DNA of 64,000 nucleotides from Hephaestia mangrovi. GTDB taxonomy: Bacteria; Pseudomonadota; Alphaproteobacteria; Sphingomonadales; Sphingomonadaceae. Of this stretch, positions 25,936 to 35,631 are shown in pieces. Both the position numbers and the translations under genes were made by a program. The stretch covers positions 620,001 through 684,000 of the forward strand of contig NZ_JAINVU010000001.1 in assembly GCF_019880555.1 (NCBI RefSeq). The letters are read 5' to 3'. Under the pieces are notes generated by a model. The model was not told the origin of the DNA and did no database searches. It saw only the letters and a program-made list of their open reading frames with translations. Every line of letters starts with the position of its first letter. The stretch's first letter is position 1.

Positions 25936-26940
25936 ATGTACGAAGACCATTACGGATTGACCGGCCGGCCGTTCGCGCTGACCCCCGATCCGCGCTTCTG
26001 GTTCGAGACGGCGACGCACCGCAAGGCGATGGCCTATCTCGGCTTCGGCCTGACGCAGGGCGAAGGTTTCATCGTCATCACCGGCGAGATCGGGTCGGGC
26101 AAGACGACGCTGGTCGGCCATCTCACCGCGACGATCGATCGCGCGCGCCAACACGTCATCCAGATCGTCTCGACCCAGGTCGAAGGCGACGATCTGCTTC
26201 GTCTCGTCGCCAGCGGGCTCGGCGTCTCGACGCCGGGGCTGGAGAAAGCCGATCTGCTCGAAGCGATCGAGGCGGCGCTGCACGCGGTGGGGCGCTCGGG
26301 CCGGCGCACGCTGCTGATCGTCGACGAGGCGCAGGCATTGCCCAATTCGTCGCTCGAGGAATTGCGCATGCTGTCCAATTTCCAGGCCGGCGGGCAGGCG
26401 TTGCTGCAGATTTTCCTGCTCGGCCAGCCCGAGTTCCGCGAGCGCCTGCACGGCACCGACGCGCTCGAGCAATTGCGCCAGCGCGTCATCGCCGTCCACC
26501 ATCTCGAGCCGATGCAGCCGCAGGAGATCGAGCCCTATATGATTCACCGCCTGTCGCTGGTCGGCTGGCAGGGGCGGCCGGATTTCACCGGCGACGCGCT
26601 CGATGCGCTGTATCAGGGATCGGGCGGGGTGCCGCGCATCCTCAACCAGCTTGCCGCGCGCGTGCTGCTCTATGGCGCGATCGAGGGGCTCGAACTGATC
26701 GACGGCGACATCGTGCGTGCGGTGGTCGATGATATGCGTGGCGACGTGCCGGACAAGGCCGAGCCGCTCGAACCGATCGCGCCCGGTGACGCCGACGAGG
26801 TGATCCGCCGCATCGCGATGCTCGAGGCGCGCGTCGAGGATCAGAACACCGCGCTGCGCCGCGTGCTGACGCTGCTGGTCGATTGGGTCGAGGCGGATAC
26901 CGCGCGGCATGAAGGGCCACGCGACGCCTCCGTCGCCTAG
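25936..26940 (+). CDS. XrtA-associated AAA ATPase
   Basis: The 334-residue ATPase resembles GspA/ExeA-type proteins: MYEDHYGLTGRPFALTPDPR at the N-terminus, Walker A GEIGSGKTTL (about residue 52-60), Walker B TLLIVDEAQAL, and AELEPM-like sensor region HHLEPMQPQEIEPYM. The C-terminal end contains a possible coiled coil (RRIAMLEARVEDQNTALRRV). It is a constant member of XrtA loci. Its partner is presumably the envelope export or cell-wall machinery. The ATG lies 31 bp after the barrel gene. Confidence 0.9.
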   Translation: MYEDHYGLTGRPFALTPDPRFWFETATHRKAMAYLGFGLTQGEGFIVITGEIGSGKTTLVGHLTATIDRARQHVIQIVSTQVEGDDLLRLVASGLGVSTPGLEKADLLEAIEAALHAVGRSGRRTLLIVDEAQALPNSSLEELRMLSNFQAGGQALLQIFLLGQPEFRERLHGTDALEQLRQRVIAVHHLEPMQPQEIEPYMIHRLSLVGWQGRPDFTGDALDALYQGSGGVPRILNQLAARVLLYGAIEGLELIDGDIVRAVVDDMRGDVPDKAEPLEPIAPGDADEVIRRIAMLEARVEDQNTALRRVLTLLVDWVEADTARHEGPRDASVA

Positions 26941-26944
26941 CGCG

Positions 26945-27790
26945 ATGCGCATCGAAAACGGTCTGTCCGTCGATGTCGAGGAATGGTTCCAGGTCGGCGC
27001 GTTCGAGCGGGTGATCGACAAGGCCGATTGGCCCGGCCTGCAATCGCGCGTCGAGGCCAATACCGGCGCGGTGCTCGACCTGTTCGCCGAAACCGGCGCG
27101 AAAGCGACCTTCTTCACGCTCGGCTGGGTCGCCGAACGCGCGCCCCGATTGCTGCAGCGGATCGTCGCCGCCGGCCATGAGATCGCCAGCCACGGCGTCG
27201 ACCACCAGCGCGTGTTCACCATGACCGCCGCGCAGTTCCGCGCCGATCTGCGCCGCGCCCGTGCTGCGCTGGAGGATGCCTCTGGCGTGGCGGTGACCGG
27301 CTATCGCGCGCCCAGCTTCTCGATCGACACGCGCACGCCCTGGGCGCATCAAGTGCTGGCGGAGGAAGGCTATGCCTATTCGTCGAGCGTCGCGCCGGTG
27401 CGCCACGATCATTACGGCTGGCCCGATGCGCCGCGCTTCGCGTTCCGCCCGGTCGCCGGTGCCGATCTTGTCGAGCTGCCGGTGACGGTCGCGCGGATCG
27501 GCAATCGCCACCTCGCCACCGGCGGCGGCTTCTTCCGGCTGTTCCCCTCGGCGCTGACCAATTGGGCGGTGCGCCAGGTCAATGCCGAGGAGCGGCCGGC
27601 GATCTTCTATTTCCATCCCTGGGAGGTCGATCCCGGCCAGCCCCGCGTCGCCAACGCGCCGCTCAAATCGAAACTGCGTCATTACAGCCGGTTGGGTGCC
27701 ATGGCTGGCAAATTGCGGCATCTCGTCGCCGGCCATGCCTGGGGCCGCATCGATGCCATCGCCGCGCGCGAGGCGGCGCGACTGGGATGA
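26945..27790 (+). CDS. XrtA-system polysaccharide deacetylase
   Basis: The 281-residue NodB-type deacetylase with a C-terminal DUF3473-like region probably modifies the exopolysaccharide. Motifs are LSVDVEEWFQV with the metal Asp, SHGVDHQRVF with the metal His, TGYRAPSFSID, and a late IFYFHPWEVDPGQP. ATG 26945 sits 4 nt after the ATPase stop; an ATG at 26909 would overlap the ATPase by 32 bp and is possible. It overlaps the FemAB gene by 4 nt. Confidence 0.92.
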   Translation: MRIENGLSVDVEEWFQVGAFERVIDKADWPGLQSRVEANTGAVLDLFAETGAKATFFTLGWVAERAPRLLQRIVAAGHEIASHGVDHQRVFTMTAAQFRADLRRARAALEDASGVAVTGYRAPSFSIDTRTPWAHQVLAEEGYAYSSSVAPVRHDHYGWPDAPRFAFRPVAGADLVELPVTVARIGNRHLATGGGFFRLFPSALTNWAVRQVNAEERPAIFYFHPWEVDPGQPRVANAPLKSKLRHYSRLGAMAGKLRHLVAGHAWGRIDAIAAREAARLG

Positions 27791-28860
27791 CCGCGCCGCT
27801 CGTCGCCCCGCCGGTCGCGCTGCGCGTCGCCGATCTCGCCGATGCGGGCGAGTGTGCGGCGATCGACGCTTTCGTCCGCGCGCATCGTGACGGCACCCCG
27901 TTCCACCTCACGGGCTGGAGCATCGGCGTCGCCAGGGGCTGCGGCCAGCGCGCCCATTATCTGGTTGCCGAGCAGGCCGATGGCAGCCTCGCCGGCGTGC
28001 TGCCGCTCACCGAGATCCGCTCGCGCCTGTTCGGCAACGCGATGGTGTCGAGCGGATTCGCGGTCGATGGCGGTGCGCTCGCGCATGACCCGGCGAGTAT
28101 CGACGCGCTGGTCGCCGAGGCCTGGGCGCTGGCGGAACGGCGCGGCATCACGACGCTGGAGCTGCGGGGCGGCCCGACCCCCGGCCACGGCTGGCATGTC
28201 GACGAGCACAGCTATCTCGGCTTTGCCCGCCCACTGGCGGCGGACGATGATGCCGAGCTGAAGGCGATCCCGCGCAAGCAGCGCGCCGAGGTGCGCAAGG
28301 CGCTGGGCAACGACCTGACGGTCGAGACCGGGGTCACCGAGCGAGATCTCGCCGCGCATTATGCGGTGTACGGCGAATCGGTCCGCAACCTCGGCACGCC
28401 CGTGTTCCCGCGCGCGCTGTTCCGCCACGTCCTCGCCGCGCTGGGAGATGCGGCCGATATCCTCACCATCCGCCATGACGGCGCGCCGGTCGCCAGCGTC
28501 CTCAGCCTCTACTTTAATGATACCGTATATCCCTATTGGGGTGGGGGCATTTTTCCCGCACGCGGGCTGCGTGCCAACGACCTGATGTATTTCGCGCTGA
28601 TGCGCCACGCTCGCGAGCGCGGCTGCACCCGGTTCGACTTCGGCCGCTCGAAAGCGGGCACCGGGCCGGCCGCGTTCAAGAAGAACTGGGGGTTCGAGCC
28701 GCATGCGCTGGCCTATGCCAAGCGCACCGCGGACGGTGCCGAGCCGCGCGAGATCAACCCGCTTAGCCCGCGCTATCGCCTGCAGGTCGCGGCGTGGAAG
28801 AAGCTGCCGCTGTGGCTGGCCAATCGCCTTGGCCCGCCGCTTGCGCGGGGGTTGGGCTGA
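27787..28860 (+). CDS. FemAB-family protein of the XrtA locus
   Basis: The 357-residue GNAT-fold protein belongs to the FemAB-like group tied to XrtA/PEP-CTERM loci. Relatives use aminoacyl-tRNA or acyl donors to form amide bonds. Visible segments are DGTPFHLTGWSIGVARGCG, LPLTEIRSRLFG, LKAIPRKQRAEVRKAL, and FDFGRSKAGTGPAAFKKNWGF near the end. The start overlaps the deacetylase stop (ATGA) and the end overlaps the glycosyltransferase start (TGATG). The acceptor and donor are unknown; linkage to an ACP and an amidotransferase suggests amide decoration of the polymer. Confidence 0.9.
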   Translation: MTAPLVAPPVALRVADLADAGECAAIDAFVRAHRDGTPFHLTGWSIGVARGCGQRAHYLVAEQADGSLAGVLPLTEIRSRLFGNAMVSSGFAVDGGALAHDPASIDALVAEAWALAERRGITTLELRGGPTPGHGWHVDEHSYLGFARPLAADDDAELKAIPRKQRAEVRKALGNDLTVETGVTERDLAAHYAVYGESVRNLGTPVFPRALFRHVLAALGDAADILTIRHDGAPVASVLSLYFNDTVYPYWGGGIFPARGLRANDLMYFALMRHARERGCTRFDFGRSKAGTGPAAFKKNWGFEPHALAYAKRTADGAEPREINPLSPRYRLQVAAWKKLPLWLANRLGPPLARGLG

Positions 28861-30062
28861 TGGGCGATATGCTGTTCCTTGCCCATCGCGTGCCTTATCC
28901 GCCCAATCGCGGCGACAAGATCCGCAGCTATCATCTGCTGCGCCACATCGCCGCGCACGCCCGCGTCCACTTGATCGCCTTTGCCGACGATCCCGCCGAT
29001 CGCGGCCATGATGCGGCGCTGTCGCGCCTTGCGGCGAGCCATCGCGTCGTCGATCGCACCCGGGGAACGGCGCGCGCGGCTGCCGCGGCGCTGGCCGGCG
29101 GCGAGCCCGTCTCGCTGACTGCCTTCGCCTCCCGCGATCTTGCCGACGCGGTGGAGAAAACGCTGGCAACTCACGAAATCGATACGATCTTCGTCTTCTC
29201 CGGGCAGATGGCTCAATATGTTCCGAAAGATTTTCCGGGGCGCGTGGTGATGGATTTCGTCGACATGGATTCGGCCAAGTTCGCCGCTTATGCGCAGGAT
29301 GCTCGCGGCCCCCGGCGCTGGATGATGGCGCGCGAGGCGCGCTTGCTCGGCGCGTTCGAGCGGCGCGTGGCGGCGCGCGCCGACGCCAGCCTGTTCGTCA
29401 GCGCGGCCGAGGCCGCCTTGTTCCGCGCGCATGGCGGCGGGGATGCACTGGCGATCGGCAACGGCATCGATACCGCTTTCTTCGATCCCGCCGCCGATTT
29501 CGCCCGCGTCGAGCACCCGCAACCGCTGATCGTCTTCACCGGCCAGATGGATTATCGCCCCAATGTGGATGCGGTCGATCGCTTTGCGCGCCGCATCCTG
29601 CCGCTGGTCCGCGATACCGTGCCCGATGCGCGCTTCGCCATCGTCGGCCGCAAGCCCGATCCGCGGGTGAAGGCGCTCGGCGGCCTGCCCGGTATTTCCG
29701 TCACTGGCGAGGTGGCGGACGTGCGCGGCTGGCTCGCCGCTGCGTCGGTGGTCGTCGCGCCGCTGCAGCTCGCGCGCGGCGTGCAGAACAAGGTGCTCGA
29801 AGCGATGGCGATGGCGCGGCCGGTGGTCGCCTCCGCCGCAGCGGCCGAGGGTATCGATCATGATGGCGCGATCCGCGTCGCCACCGATGCGCCGTCTTTG
29901 GCGGCCGAGGTCGTTCGCCTGATCGACGATCGCGCCGCCGCCGCCGCGCTCGGCGCTGCCGCGCGCGCGCGGGTGATCGATCATTATGGCTGGGATGCCC
30001 GGCTCGCCGCGCTCGATCCGGTGATGGGCTTCGCGGCCTCGGCCAGGCGGAGCGCGGCATGA
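28860..30062 (+). CDS. Glycosyltransferase, PEP-CTERM/exosortase A associated
   Basis: The 400-residue protein fits the GT-B fold family specific to exosortase loci. The N-terminal domain has LAHRVPYPPNRGDKIRSYHL. The C-terminal Rossmann half has VFTGQMDYRPNVDAV and FAIVGRKPDPRVKAL, then ISVTGEVADVRGWLA and the donor-binding VAPLQLARGVQNKVLEAMAM. It presumably adds a sugar to the exopolysaccharide repeat unit. It overlaps FemAB by one base and xrtA by 4 nt. Confidence 0.91.
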   Translation: MGDMLFLAHRVPYPPNRGDKIRSYHLLRHIAAHARVHLIAFADDPADRGHDAALSRLAASHRVVDRTRGTARAAAAALAGGEPVSLTAFASRDLADAVEKTLATHEIDTIFVFSGQMAQYVPKDFPGRVVMDFVDMDSAKFAAYAQDARGPRRWMMAREARLLGAFERRVAARADASLFVSAAEAALFRAHGGGDALAIGNGIDTAFFDPAADFARVEHPQPLIVFTGQMDYRPNVDAVDRFARRILPLVRDTVPDARFAIVGRKPDPRVKALGGLPGISVTGEVADVRGWLAAASVVVAPLQLARGVQNKVLEAMAMARPVVASAAAAEGIDHDGAIRVATDAPSLAAEVVRLIDDRAAAAALGAAARARVIDHYGWDARLAALDPVMGFAASARRSAA

Positions 30063-31645
30063 CCGTGGCGATGTCTGCCGCGCAATTCGAGGCACCCGGT
30101 CGCGCGCAGGCGTGGCGGCGCCACCTCGTTGCGCTTGCCGTCGTCGCTACGGCGATCCTGGCGATGTTTCGCGCCGATCTCGCCAAGCTCGCCGATCTGT
30201 GGTGGACTAGCACGACCTTCGGCCATTGCCTGTTCATTGGCCCCGTCATCGCCTGGTTGGTCTGGCAGCGGCGCGCCGAAGTGGCGCAACTCGCGCCGAC
30301 CGCCTGGTGGCCGGGGCTTGGCCTCGTCGCCGGCGGCGGCTTCGTCTGGCTGGTCGGCGATGCCGCGAGCGTCGATCTCTTCACCCAGCTCGGCCTGATC
30401 GTCATGCTGCAGGGCGCGGTGGTGACGCTGCTCGGCCCGATGGTGGCGCGCGCGCTGCTGTTCCCGCTGCTCTATGCCTTCTTCCTCGTGCCGTTCGGCG
30501 AGAGCATGGAAGGGCCGTTGCAGACCGTCACCGCCCGGATGGTCATGCCGATGCTTCACGCGGTCGGCGTGCCGGCATCGATCGATGGCGTGCTGATCAC
30601 CATTCCCAATGGCTATTTCGAGGTTGCCGAGGCGTGTTCGGGCGCCAAGTTCGAGATCGCGATGATCGCGTTCGGCACGCTGGTCGCCAATGTCTGCTTC
30701 GTATCGTGGCGGCGGCGCGGCGTGTTCATGGCGGTCGCGCTGGTCGTACCGATCCTGGCCAATGCGCTCAGGGCCTTCGGCACGATCTACGCCGCGCACC
30801 TGACGTCGGTCGCCGCGGCGACTGGATACGATCATATCGTCTACGGCTGGATTTTCTTCGGGCTGGTGATGGCGGCGGTGCTGGCGATCGGCTGGCGCTG
30901 GTTCGATCGCGACCCGCTGGCGCCGTGGGTCAACGTAGCGCGCCTGCAGGCGATTCCGCGCGCGCGGATCGCGCCCTGGGCGGCGGCGCTGCTCGCGATC
31001 GCCGTCGCCGGCGTGTTTCCGCTGTGGGGCAGCGTCGTCGTCGCGCGCGCCGATCCGCTGCCCGATCACATCACCTTGCCCGAAGTGCCGGGCTGGACTC
31101 GCGCCCCGCTCAGCACGCGGGCGCCGTGGGTGCCTTATTATCCCGGCGCCGACCGCTTCCTGATCGGGCGCTATATGGATGGCTCGGGCGACGCGGTCGA
31201 TCTCGGCATCGCGGTGTTCGGCGGGCAGCATGACGGCAAGGAACTGGTCAGCTTCGGCACCGGGGTGTTGCGCCAGAACGACGTCTGGGTCCGCGTCGAG
31301 GACGTGCCCGATATCGCCGGCGGCAGCGCGATGCGCATCACCGCGCCGGGAAATGTCGAACGGATCGTTGCGACATGGTATCGGGTCGGCGATGTCCTCA
31401 CCGCGAATCCGAGTGTCGTGAAACTCCAGACCCTGAAAACGAAGCTGCTCGGCGGCCCGCAGCGCGCAGTTGCCGTGCATGTCTCGGCCGAAGTGCTGCC
31501 GGGCCATGACGCGCGCGTCGCGATCGCGCGCTTCCTTGCCGCGCTCGGCCCGGTCGATGCGCTGGCGGATCGCGCGGCGGGAGCGGCCGCCCCGCCAGCG
31601 CCGACCGCCTCGCCGGGACGGACGTTCCAGCCGGTCGGCAGCTGA
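30059..31645 (+). CDS. xrtA: Exosortase A fused to an EpsI domain
   Basis: Exosortase A is a multi-pass membrane cysteine transpeptidase-like protease thought to cut PEP-CTERM tails of secreted proteins. The membrane part (about 20-290) has the catalytic triad candidates Cys193 in AEACSGAKFE, Arg238 in LANALRAFG and His259 in GYDHIVYGW. Residues about 310-528 form an EpsI/DUF3485-type periplasmic domain, a fusion typical of the XrtA class. Start and end overlap neighbours (ATGA and TGATG). No PEP-CTERM substrate is encoded in the window. Confidence 0.95.
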   Translation: MTVAMSAAQFEAPGRAQAWRRHLVALAVVATAILAMFRADLAKLADLWWTSTTFGHCLFIGPVIAWLVWQRRAEVAQLAPTAWWPGLGLVAGGGFVWLVGDAASVDLFTQLGLIVMLQGAVVTLLGPMVARALLFPLLYAFFLVPFGESMEGPLQTVTARMVMPMLHAVGVPASIDGVLITIPNGYFEVAEACSGAKFEIAMIAFGTLVANVCFVSWRRRGVFMAVALVVPILANALRAFGTIYAAHLTSVAAATGYDHIVYGWIFFGLVMAAVLAIGWRWFDRDPLAPWVNVARLQAIPRARIAPWAAALLAIAVAGVFPLWGSVVVARADPLPDHITLPEVPGWTRAPLSTRAPWVPYYPGADRFLIGRYMDGSGDAVDLGIAVFGGQHDGKELVSFGTGVLRQNDVWVRVEDVPDIAGGSAMRITAPGNVERIVATWYRVGDVLTANPSVVKLQTLKTKLLGGPQRAVAVHVSAEVLPGHDARVAIARFLAALGPVDALADRAAGAAAPPAPTASPGRTFQPVGS

Positions 31646-33537
31646 TGTGCGGTATCGCCGGGCTGTTCTACCCGGCCACGCCCAAGCCCGTCGATCCGGC
31701 CCGCATCCGCGCGATGACCGACGTGCTGGCGCATCGCGGGCCGGATGGATCGGGGGTGTGGACTGCCCCCGGCGTCGGGCTCGGCCATCGGCGGCTGGCG
31801 ATCATCGATCTCGGCGGCGGCGCGCAGCCGATGCTCTCGGCCGACGAGAGCATCGCGGTCACGTACAATGGCGAGATCTACAATTTCCAGGAGGTGCGCC
31901 GCGCGCTCGAGGCCAAGGGCGCGGTGTTCCGCACCGACAGCGATACCGAGGTGCTGATCCACGGCTGGGCGGCGTGGGGCCCGGCGCTGCTCGATCGGCT
32001 CAACGGCATGTTCGCCTTCGCGCTCCACGATGCGCGCCGCCAAAGCCTGTTCCTCGCCCGAGACAGGCTCGGGGTGAAGCCGCTCCATTATGTCGAGCTG
32101 TCGGACGGTGGCCTGGCCTTCGCGTCCGAATTGAAGGGGCTGCTCGCGCATCCGCTGCTCCGTCGCGTATCGGATCTGCGCGCGGTCGAAGATTTCATGG
32201 CGTTCGGCTATGTGCCCGATGACGCCTGCCTCGTCGCCGGGGTGAAGAAGCTGCCCGCCGGCCACAGCCTGCTGGTCGAGCGCGGCAAGCCGGTGCCGCA
32301 GCCGAGCAAATGGTGGGATATCGATTTCTCCAATCGCGCTCGCGGCTCGGCCCGCACACTCGAAGCCGAACTGATCGAGCGGATGCGCGAGGCGGTGCGC
32401 GCGCGCCTCGTCGCCGATGTGCCGCTGGGCGCGTTCCTGTCGGGCGGGGTCGACAGCTCCGCCGTCGTCGCGTTGATGGCCGAAGCCTCGAAGCGCGCGG
32501 TCAAGACCTGCACGATCGGCTTCGACGAGGCGAGCCATGACGAGCGCGCTTATGCCGATGCGGTTGCGCAGCGTTTTGCCACCGAACATCGCACTCGCGT
32601 CGTCGCGCCGGACGATTTCTCGCTTGTCGATACGCTCGTCGCCGCGTTCGACGAGCCGTTCGCCGATGCCTCGGCATTGGCGACCTATCGCGTCTGCCAG
32701 CTTGCTCGCGAGACCGTCACCGTCGCGCTGTCGGGCGACGGCGCCGACGAGGCGTTCGCGGGTTATCGCCGCTACCGTTTCCAGGCGGCCGAGGAGCGGG
32801 TGAGGGGGGTGTTGCCGCCCGATCTCAGGCGTTCGCTGTTCGGCACGCTGGGCGGCTGGTATCCCAAGGCCGATTGGGCGCCGCGCCCGCTGCGCGCCAA
32901 AACGACGCTGCTCGCGCTCGCCGGCGATGGCGCGGAAGCCTATGCCACCGCGGTCGGCATCACCACGCCGGGGGCACGCGCGCGGCTGTTCAGCGATCAG
33001 GCCAGGCGCATGCTGGGCAGCCATCGTGCCGAGCAACGCTATGTCGATACGATGCGCGCCGCCCCCGCGCGCGACCCGATCGACCGCGCGCAATATGCCG
33101 ATCTCAAGCACTGGCTGCCCGGCGACATCCTGACCAAGACCGATCGCACCAGCATGGCCGTCAGCCTCGAGGCGCGCGAGCCGCTGCTCGATTATCGCCT
33201 GATCGAATTCGCCGCGACTTTGCCCGCCTCGATGCGCCTGCGCCATGGCGAGGGCAAATGGCTGATGAAGAAGGCGCTCGAGCCCTATCTGCCGCGCGAG
33301 GTGCTGTATCGGCCGAAGATGGGTTTCGTCACGCCGATCAGCGGCTGGTTCCGCCATGCGCTCGCCGAGGAAGCGGCAGCGCTCGCCCGCTCGCGCACCC
33401 TCGCCGCGACCGGCTGGTTCGATATGGCCGCGATCGCCACGATTGCCGACGACCACCGTTTCGGCCGCGCCGAGCATGGCCGCACCTTGTGGCAGCTGAT
33501 GATGCTCGAACGATCGATGGCGCGGCTGTTCGGCTGA
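31645..33537 (+). CDS. AsnB-type amidotransferase 1, exosortase A associated
   Basis: The 630-residue protein resembles glutamine-hydrolysing asparagine synthetase. The class II glutaminase domain begins with Cys2 (MCGIAGLF), with AHRGPDGSG and TYNGEIYNF. The synthetase domain has the PP-motif FLSGGVDSSAVVALM and VALSGDGADEAFAGYRRY. XrtA loci regularly carry this form, and its acceptor is probably a sugar or lipid acid instead of aspartate. It ends the run of overlapping genes that began with the chain-length gene. Confidence 0.92.
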   Translation: MCGIAGLFYPATPKPVDPARIRAMTDVLAHRGPDGSGVWTAPGVGLGHRRLAIIDLGGGAQPMLSADESIAVTYNGEIYNFQEVRRALEAKGAVFRTDSDTEVLIHGWAAWGPALLDRLNGMFAFALHDARRQSLFLARDRLGVKPLHYVELSDGGLAFASELKGLLAHPLLRRVSDLRAVEDFMAFGYVPDDACLVAGVKKLPAGHSLLVERGKPVPQPSKWWDIDFSNRARGSARTLEAELIERMREAVRARLVADVPLGAFLSGGVDSSAVVALMAEASKRAVKTCTIGFDEASHDERAYADAVAQRFATEHRTRVVAPDDFSLVDTLVAAFDEPFADASALATYRVCQLARETVTVALSGDGADEAFAGYRRYRFQAAEERVRGVLPPDLRRSLFGTLGGWYPKADWAPRPLRAKTTLLALAGDGAEAYATAVGITTPGARARLFSDQARRMLGSHRAEQRYVDTMRAAPARDPIDRAQYADLKHWLPGDILTKTDRTSMAVSLEAREPLLDYRLIEFAATLPASMRLRHGEGKWLMKKALEPYLPREVLYRPKMGFVTPISGWFRHALAEEAAALARSRTLAATGWFDMAAIATIADDHRFGRAEHGRTLWQLMMLERSMARLFG

Positions 33538-33645
33538 TCCCGAAAATGGTGCGGCCCGTCGGTGACGGGCGCGGCCGGTTTGCCTCTCGTGCCTCGGCCA
33601 TTATGGTCCATCGCCTTCGATCATCAGCAAAAAACAGGGGGGATC

Positions 33646-34674
33646 GTGACGACGAAGATATGGGGTTGGACGGCGCTGGCGTTTGCGCTCGCCGGGTGCG
33701 GGCATGGCGGCGCGGGTGGCAACAACGCAGCCGCGCTCGCCGATGCCGATCAGGCGGCACCGGTCAATCAGGCAGCGCCAGCCGCTGCCGCCACGCCGGC
33801 CGCCGCCGAAACGCCCGCCGCCTTCTCGATCGACAGCGTGCCCGTCACCAATGTCGCCTTGGGCAGCTTCCCCTATTTCTCGCTGCCCGACGGCTATCAG
33901 GTCATGAACAAGCCGGTGACGCTCGATTTCGGCCATTTCCCGTTCTGGACCGGCAAGGCATTCCATTATGTCGAGGGCAAGGTCTATCAGGCGAGCATCG
34001 AGGCGGGCGACGACAAGACCTATTCGTCGTTCGAGCTCAAGAAGAACATCGCGGCAGAATTGCAGCAGGCGGGCGCTACCCAGATCGCCGACGGCAAGAT
34101 TCCGTCGGACCTGTCGCACGGCCTGCCCGACGAGATCGCGGTCGGCATGATTGACGGTCTTGGCGATATCTACAACGACCCCACCGAGACCTGGGTGATC
34201 CATCGTCCCGATCGCCAGATCTGGGTCCACTTCACCACCAACAGCGCAAGCGGGGCATGGACGATCGTCGAAAGCAAGCCGTTCGTCCCGACCGCCAAGC
34301 TGCTCCCGGCAAGCGAGCTCAAAAAGGATATCGATGCCAATGGCAAGGCGGTGATCCACGTCAATTTCGCGACCGACAAGACCACGATCCTGCCCGATTC
34401 CACGTCGCAGATCGACGCGGTGACGACGCTGCTCAAGGATAATCCGGGCCTCAGGCTGGCGGTCAACGGCTATACCGACGATACCGGCTCGGCCGCGCAC
34501 AACCAGGCGTTGTCCGACGGCCGTGCCAAGGCGGTGATGGCGGCGCTGGTCGCGGCCGGGATCAGCGCGGATCGATTGCAGGCTAAGGGCCAGGGCGCGT
34601 CTGATCCGGTGTCCTCGAACGACAGCGAAGAGGGCAGGGCGGCCAACCGCCGGGTCGAGCTGGTCAAGCTGTAA
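33646..34674 (+). CDS. OmpA-family lipoprotein
   Basis: The 342-residue precursor starts with GTG after a strong AGGGGGG site. A signal peptide ends in the lipobox ALAGC, then comes an Ala/Pro-rich linker. A middle domain of unknown type (about 60-220; FPYFSLPDGYQVMNKPVTLD) precedes a C-terminal OmpA peptidoglycan-binding domain with VNGYTDDTGSAAHNQALSDG and EEGRAANRRVELVKL. It probably links the outer membrane to peptidoglycan. It lies 108 bp after the XrtA run, with separate translation signals. Confidence 0.9.
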   Translation: MTTKIWGWTALAFALAGCGHGGAGGNNAAALADADQAAPVNQAAPAAAATPAAAETPAAFSIDSVPVTNVALGSFPYFSLPDGYQVMNKPVTLDFGHFPFWTGKAFHYVEGKVYQASIEAGDDKTYSSFELKKNIAAELQQAGATQIADGKIPSDLSHGLPDEIAVGMIDGLGDIYNDPTETWVIHRPDRQIWVHFTTNSASGAWTIVESKPFVPTAKLLPASELKKDIDANGKAVIHVNFATDKTTILPDSTSQIDAVTTLLKDNPGLRLAVNGYTDDTGSAAHNQALSDGRAKAVMAALVAAGISADRLQAKGQGASDPVSSNDSEEGRAANRRVELVKL

Positions 34675-34723
34675 GGCGAGGCTCGAACCGCTCAACTGCA
34701 ATCGAAATATGGGGGGATTATCC

Positions 34724-35566
34724 GTGTTCATCCGAAAGCCAGTCGCTGCGACCGTCGCCGGTCTGTTCATCGTCGCCGGAATCGCTGCCGGTGCCTGGGC
34801 CGCAGACGGGGGTGCGATCATCCCGCCGGCCGCGCCGGCAGCGCAAGGCGGCGGCATCCTGCTGACCAGCGACCTGCTCGCCCGGATGACCGCCGCGACC
34901 CGCGAGATGCAGGCGATCGGCGCCGATGGCGCGGTGGCGGATGATGACGATGACGACGGCGTGTCGTCGCTTGCCCAGGCGGGTGCGCGGATGGACGCCA
35001 ATCCGAAGCTGCACGCCATTCTGGCGAAACATGGCCTGACCGGGCAGCGCTATATCGCGGTGATGACCACGCTGGCGCGCGCCGGCGCCGCGGCCAAGCT
35101 TGCCGGCACCAAATGGGCGTCGCGCGTCGGCGGCGGAGCGCCGGTCGATCCGCGCAACATGGCTTTCTATAACGCACACAAGGACGAGGTCGACGCCTTC
35201 ACCAGGGCGATGGGGATGACCGATTCCGCCGGCGAGGCCGATCGTGTCACGCAAGAGATGCGCAGCATCGATCCCGACGACTTTTCGGACTGCGTGACGC
35301 TGGTGCCGGGCATCATGGCGATCACGCCGCTGGCGGTCAGGGGCAGCTCGGCAGCGCCGCCGTCGAGCCGGGTGAAGCTTGCCGACGCGACGGCGGACCT
35401 CGCACCCAATTTCAACAACCTCGGCTTGCGCAAGGATTTCACCACCATGGCCGACGAGATCCGCCGCCACGCTTACGAGCCGCGCCTCGAATCAGCCGCC
35501 TTCGGCACCGCGCTGAACGACGCGCGGCAATGGGCGGCGCAGCATTGCAAGGGAAAGGGGCAATAG
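34724..35566 (+). CDS. Secreted protein of unknown function
   Basis: This is not a family I recognise. The 280-residue product has an N-terminal hydrophobic signal (ATVAGLFIVAGIAAGAWA) and an acidic Asp run (VADDDDDDGV) near residue 80. The rest is a mostly helical, Ala-rich body (KLHAILAKHGLTGQRYIAVM, MADEIRRHAYEPRLE). A GTG start at 34724 is preferred because GGGGGA precedes it; ATG 34709 is also in frame but would absorb that site. It follows the OmpA-like gene by 49 bp and may be cotranscribed with it. Confidence 0.7.
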   Translation: MFIRKPVAATVAGLFIVAGIAAGAWAADGGAIIPPAAPAAQGGGILLTSDLLARMTAATREMQAIGADGAVADDDDDDGVSSLAQAGARMDANPKLHAILAKHGLTGQRYIAVMTTLARAGAAAKLAGTKWASRVGGGAPVDPRNMAFYNAHKDEVDAFTRAMGMTDSAGEADRVTQEMRSIDPDDFSDCVTLVPGIMAITPLAVRGSSAAPPSSRVKLADATADLAPNFNNLGLRKDFTTMADEIRRHAYEPRLESAAFGTALNDARQWAAQHCKGKGQ

Positions 35567-35631
35567 GCGGCGTGGTGACCACCGTTCGCTGTCCGGCTCC
35601 AGACACCTCAATCCAAAGTTCGCGTCAGAAG

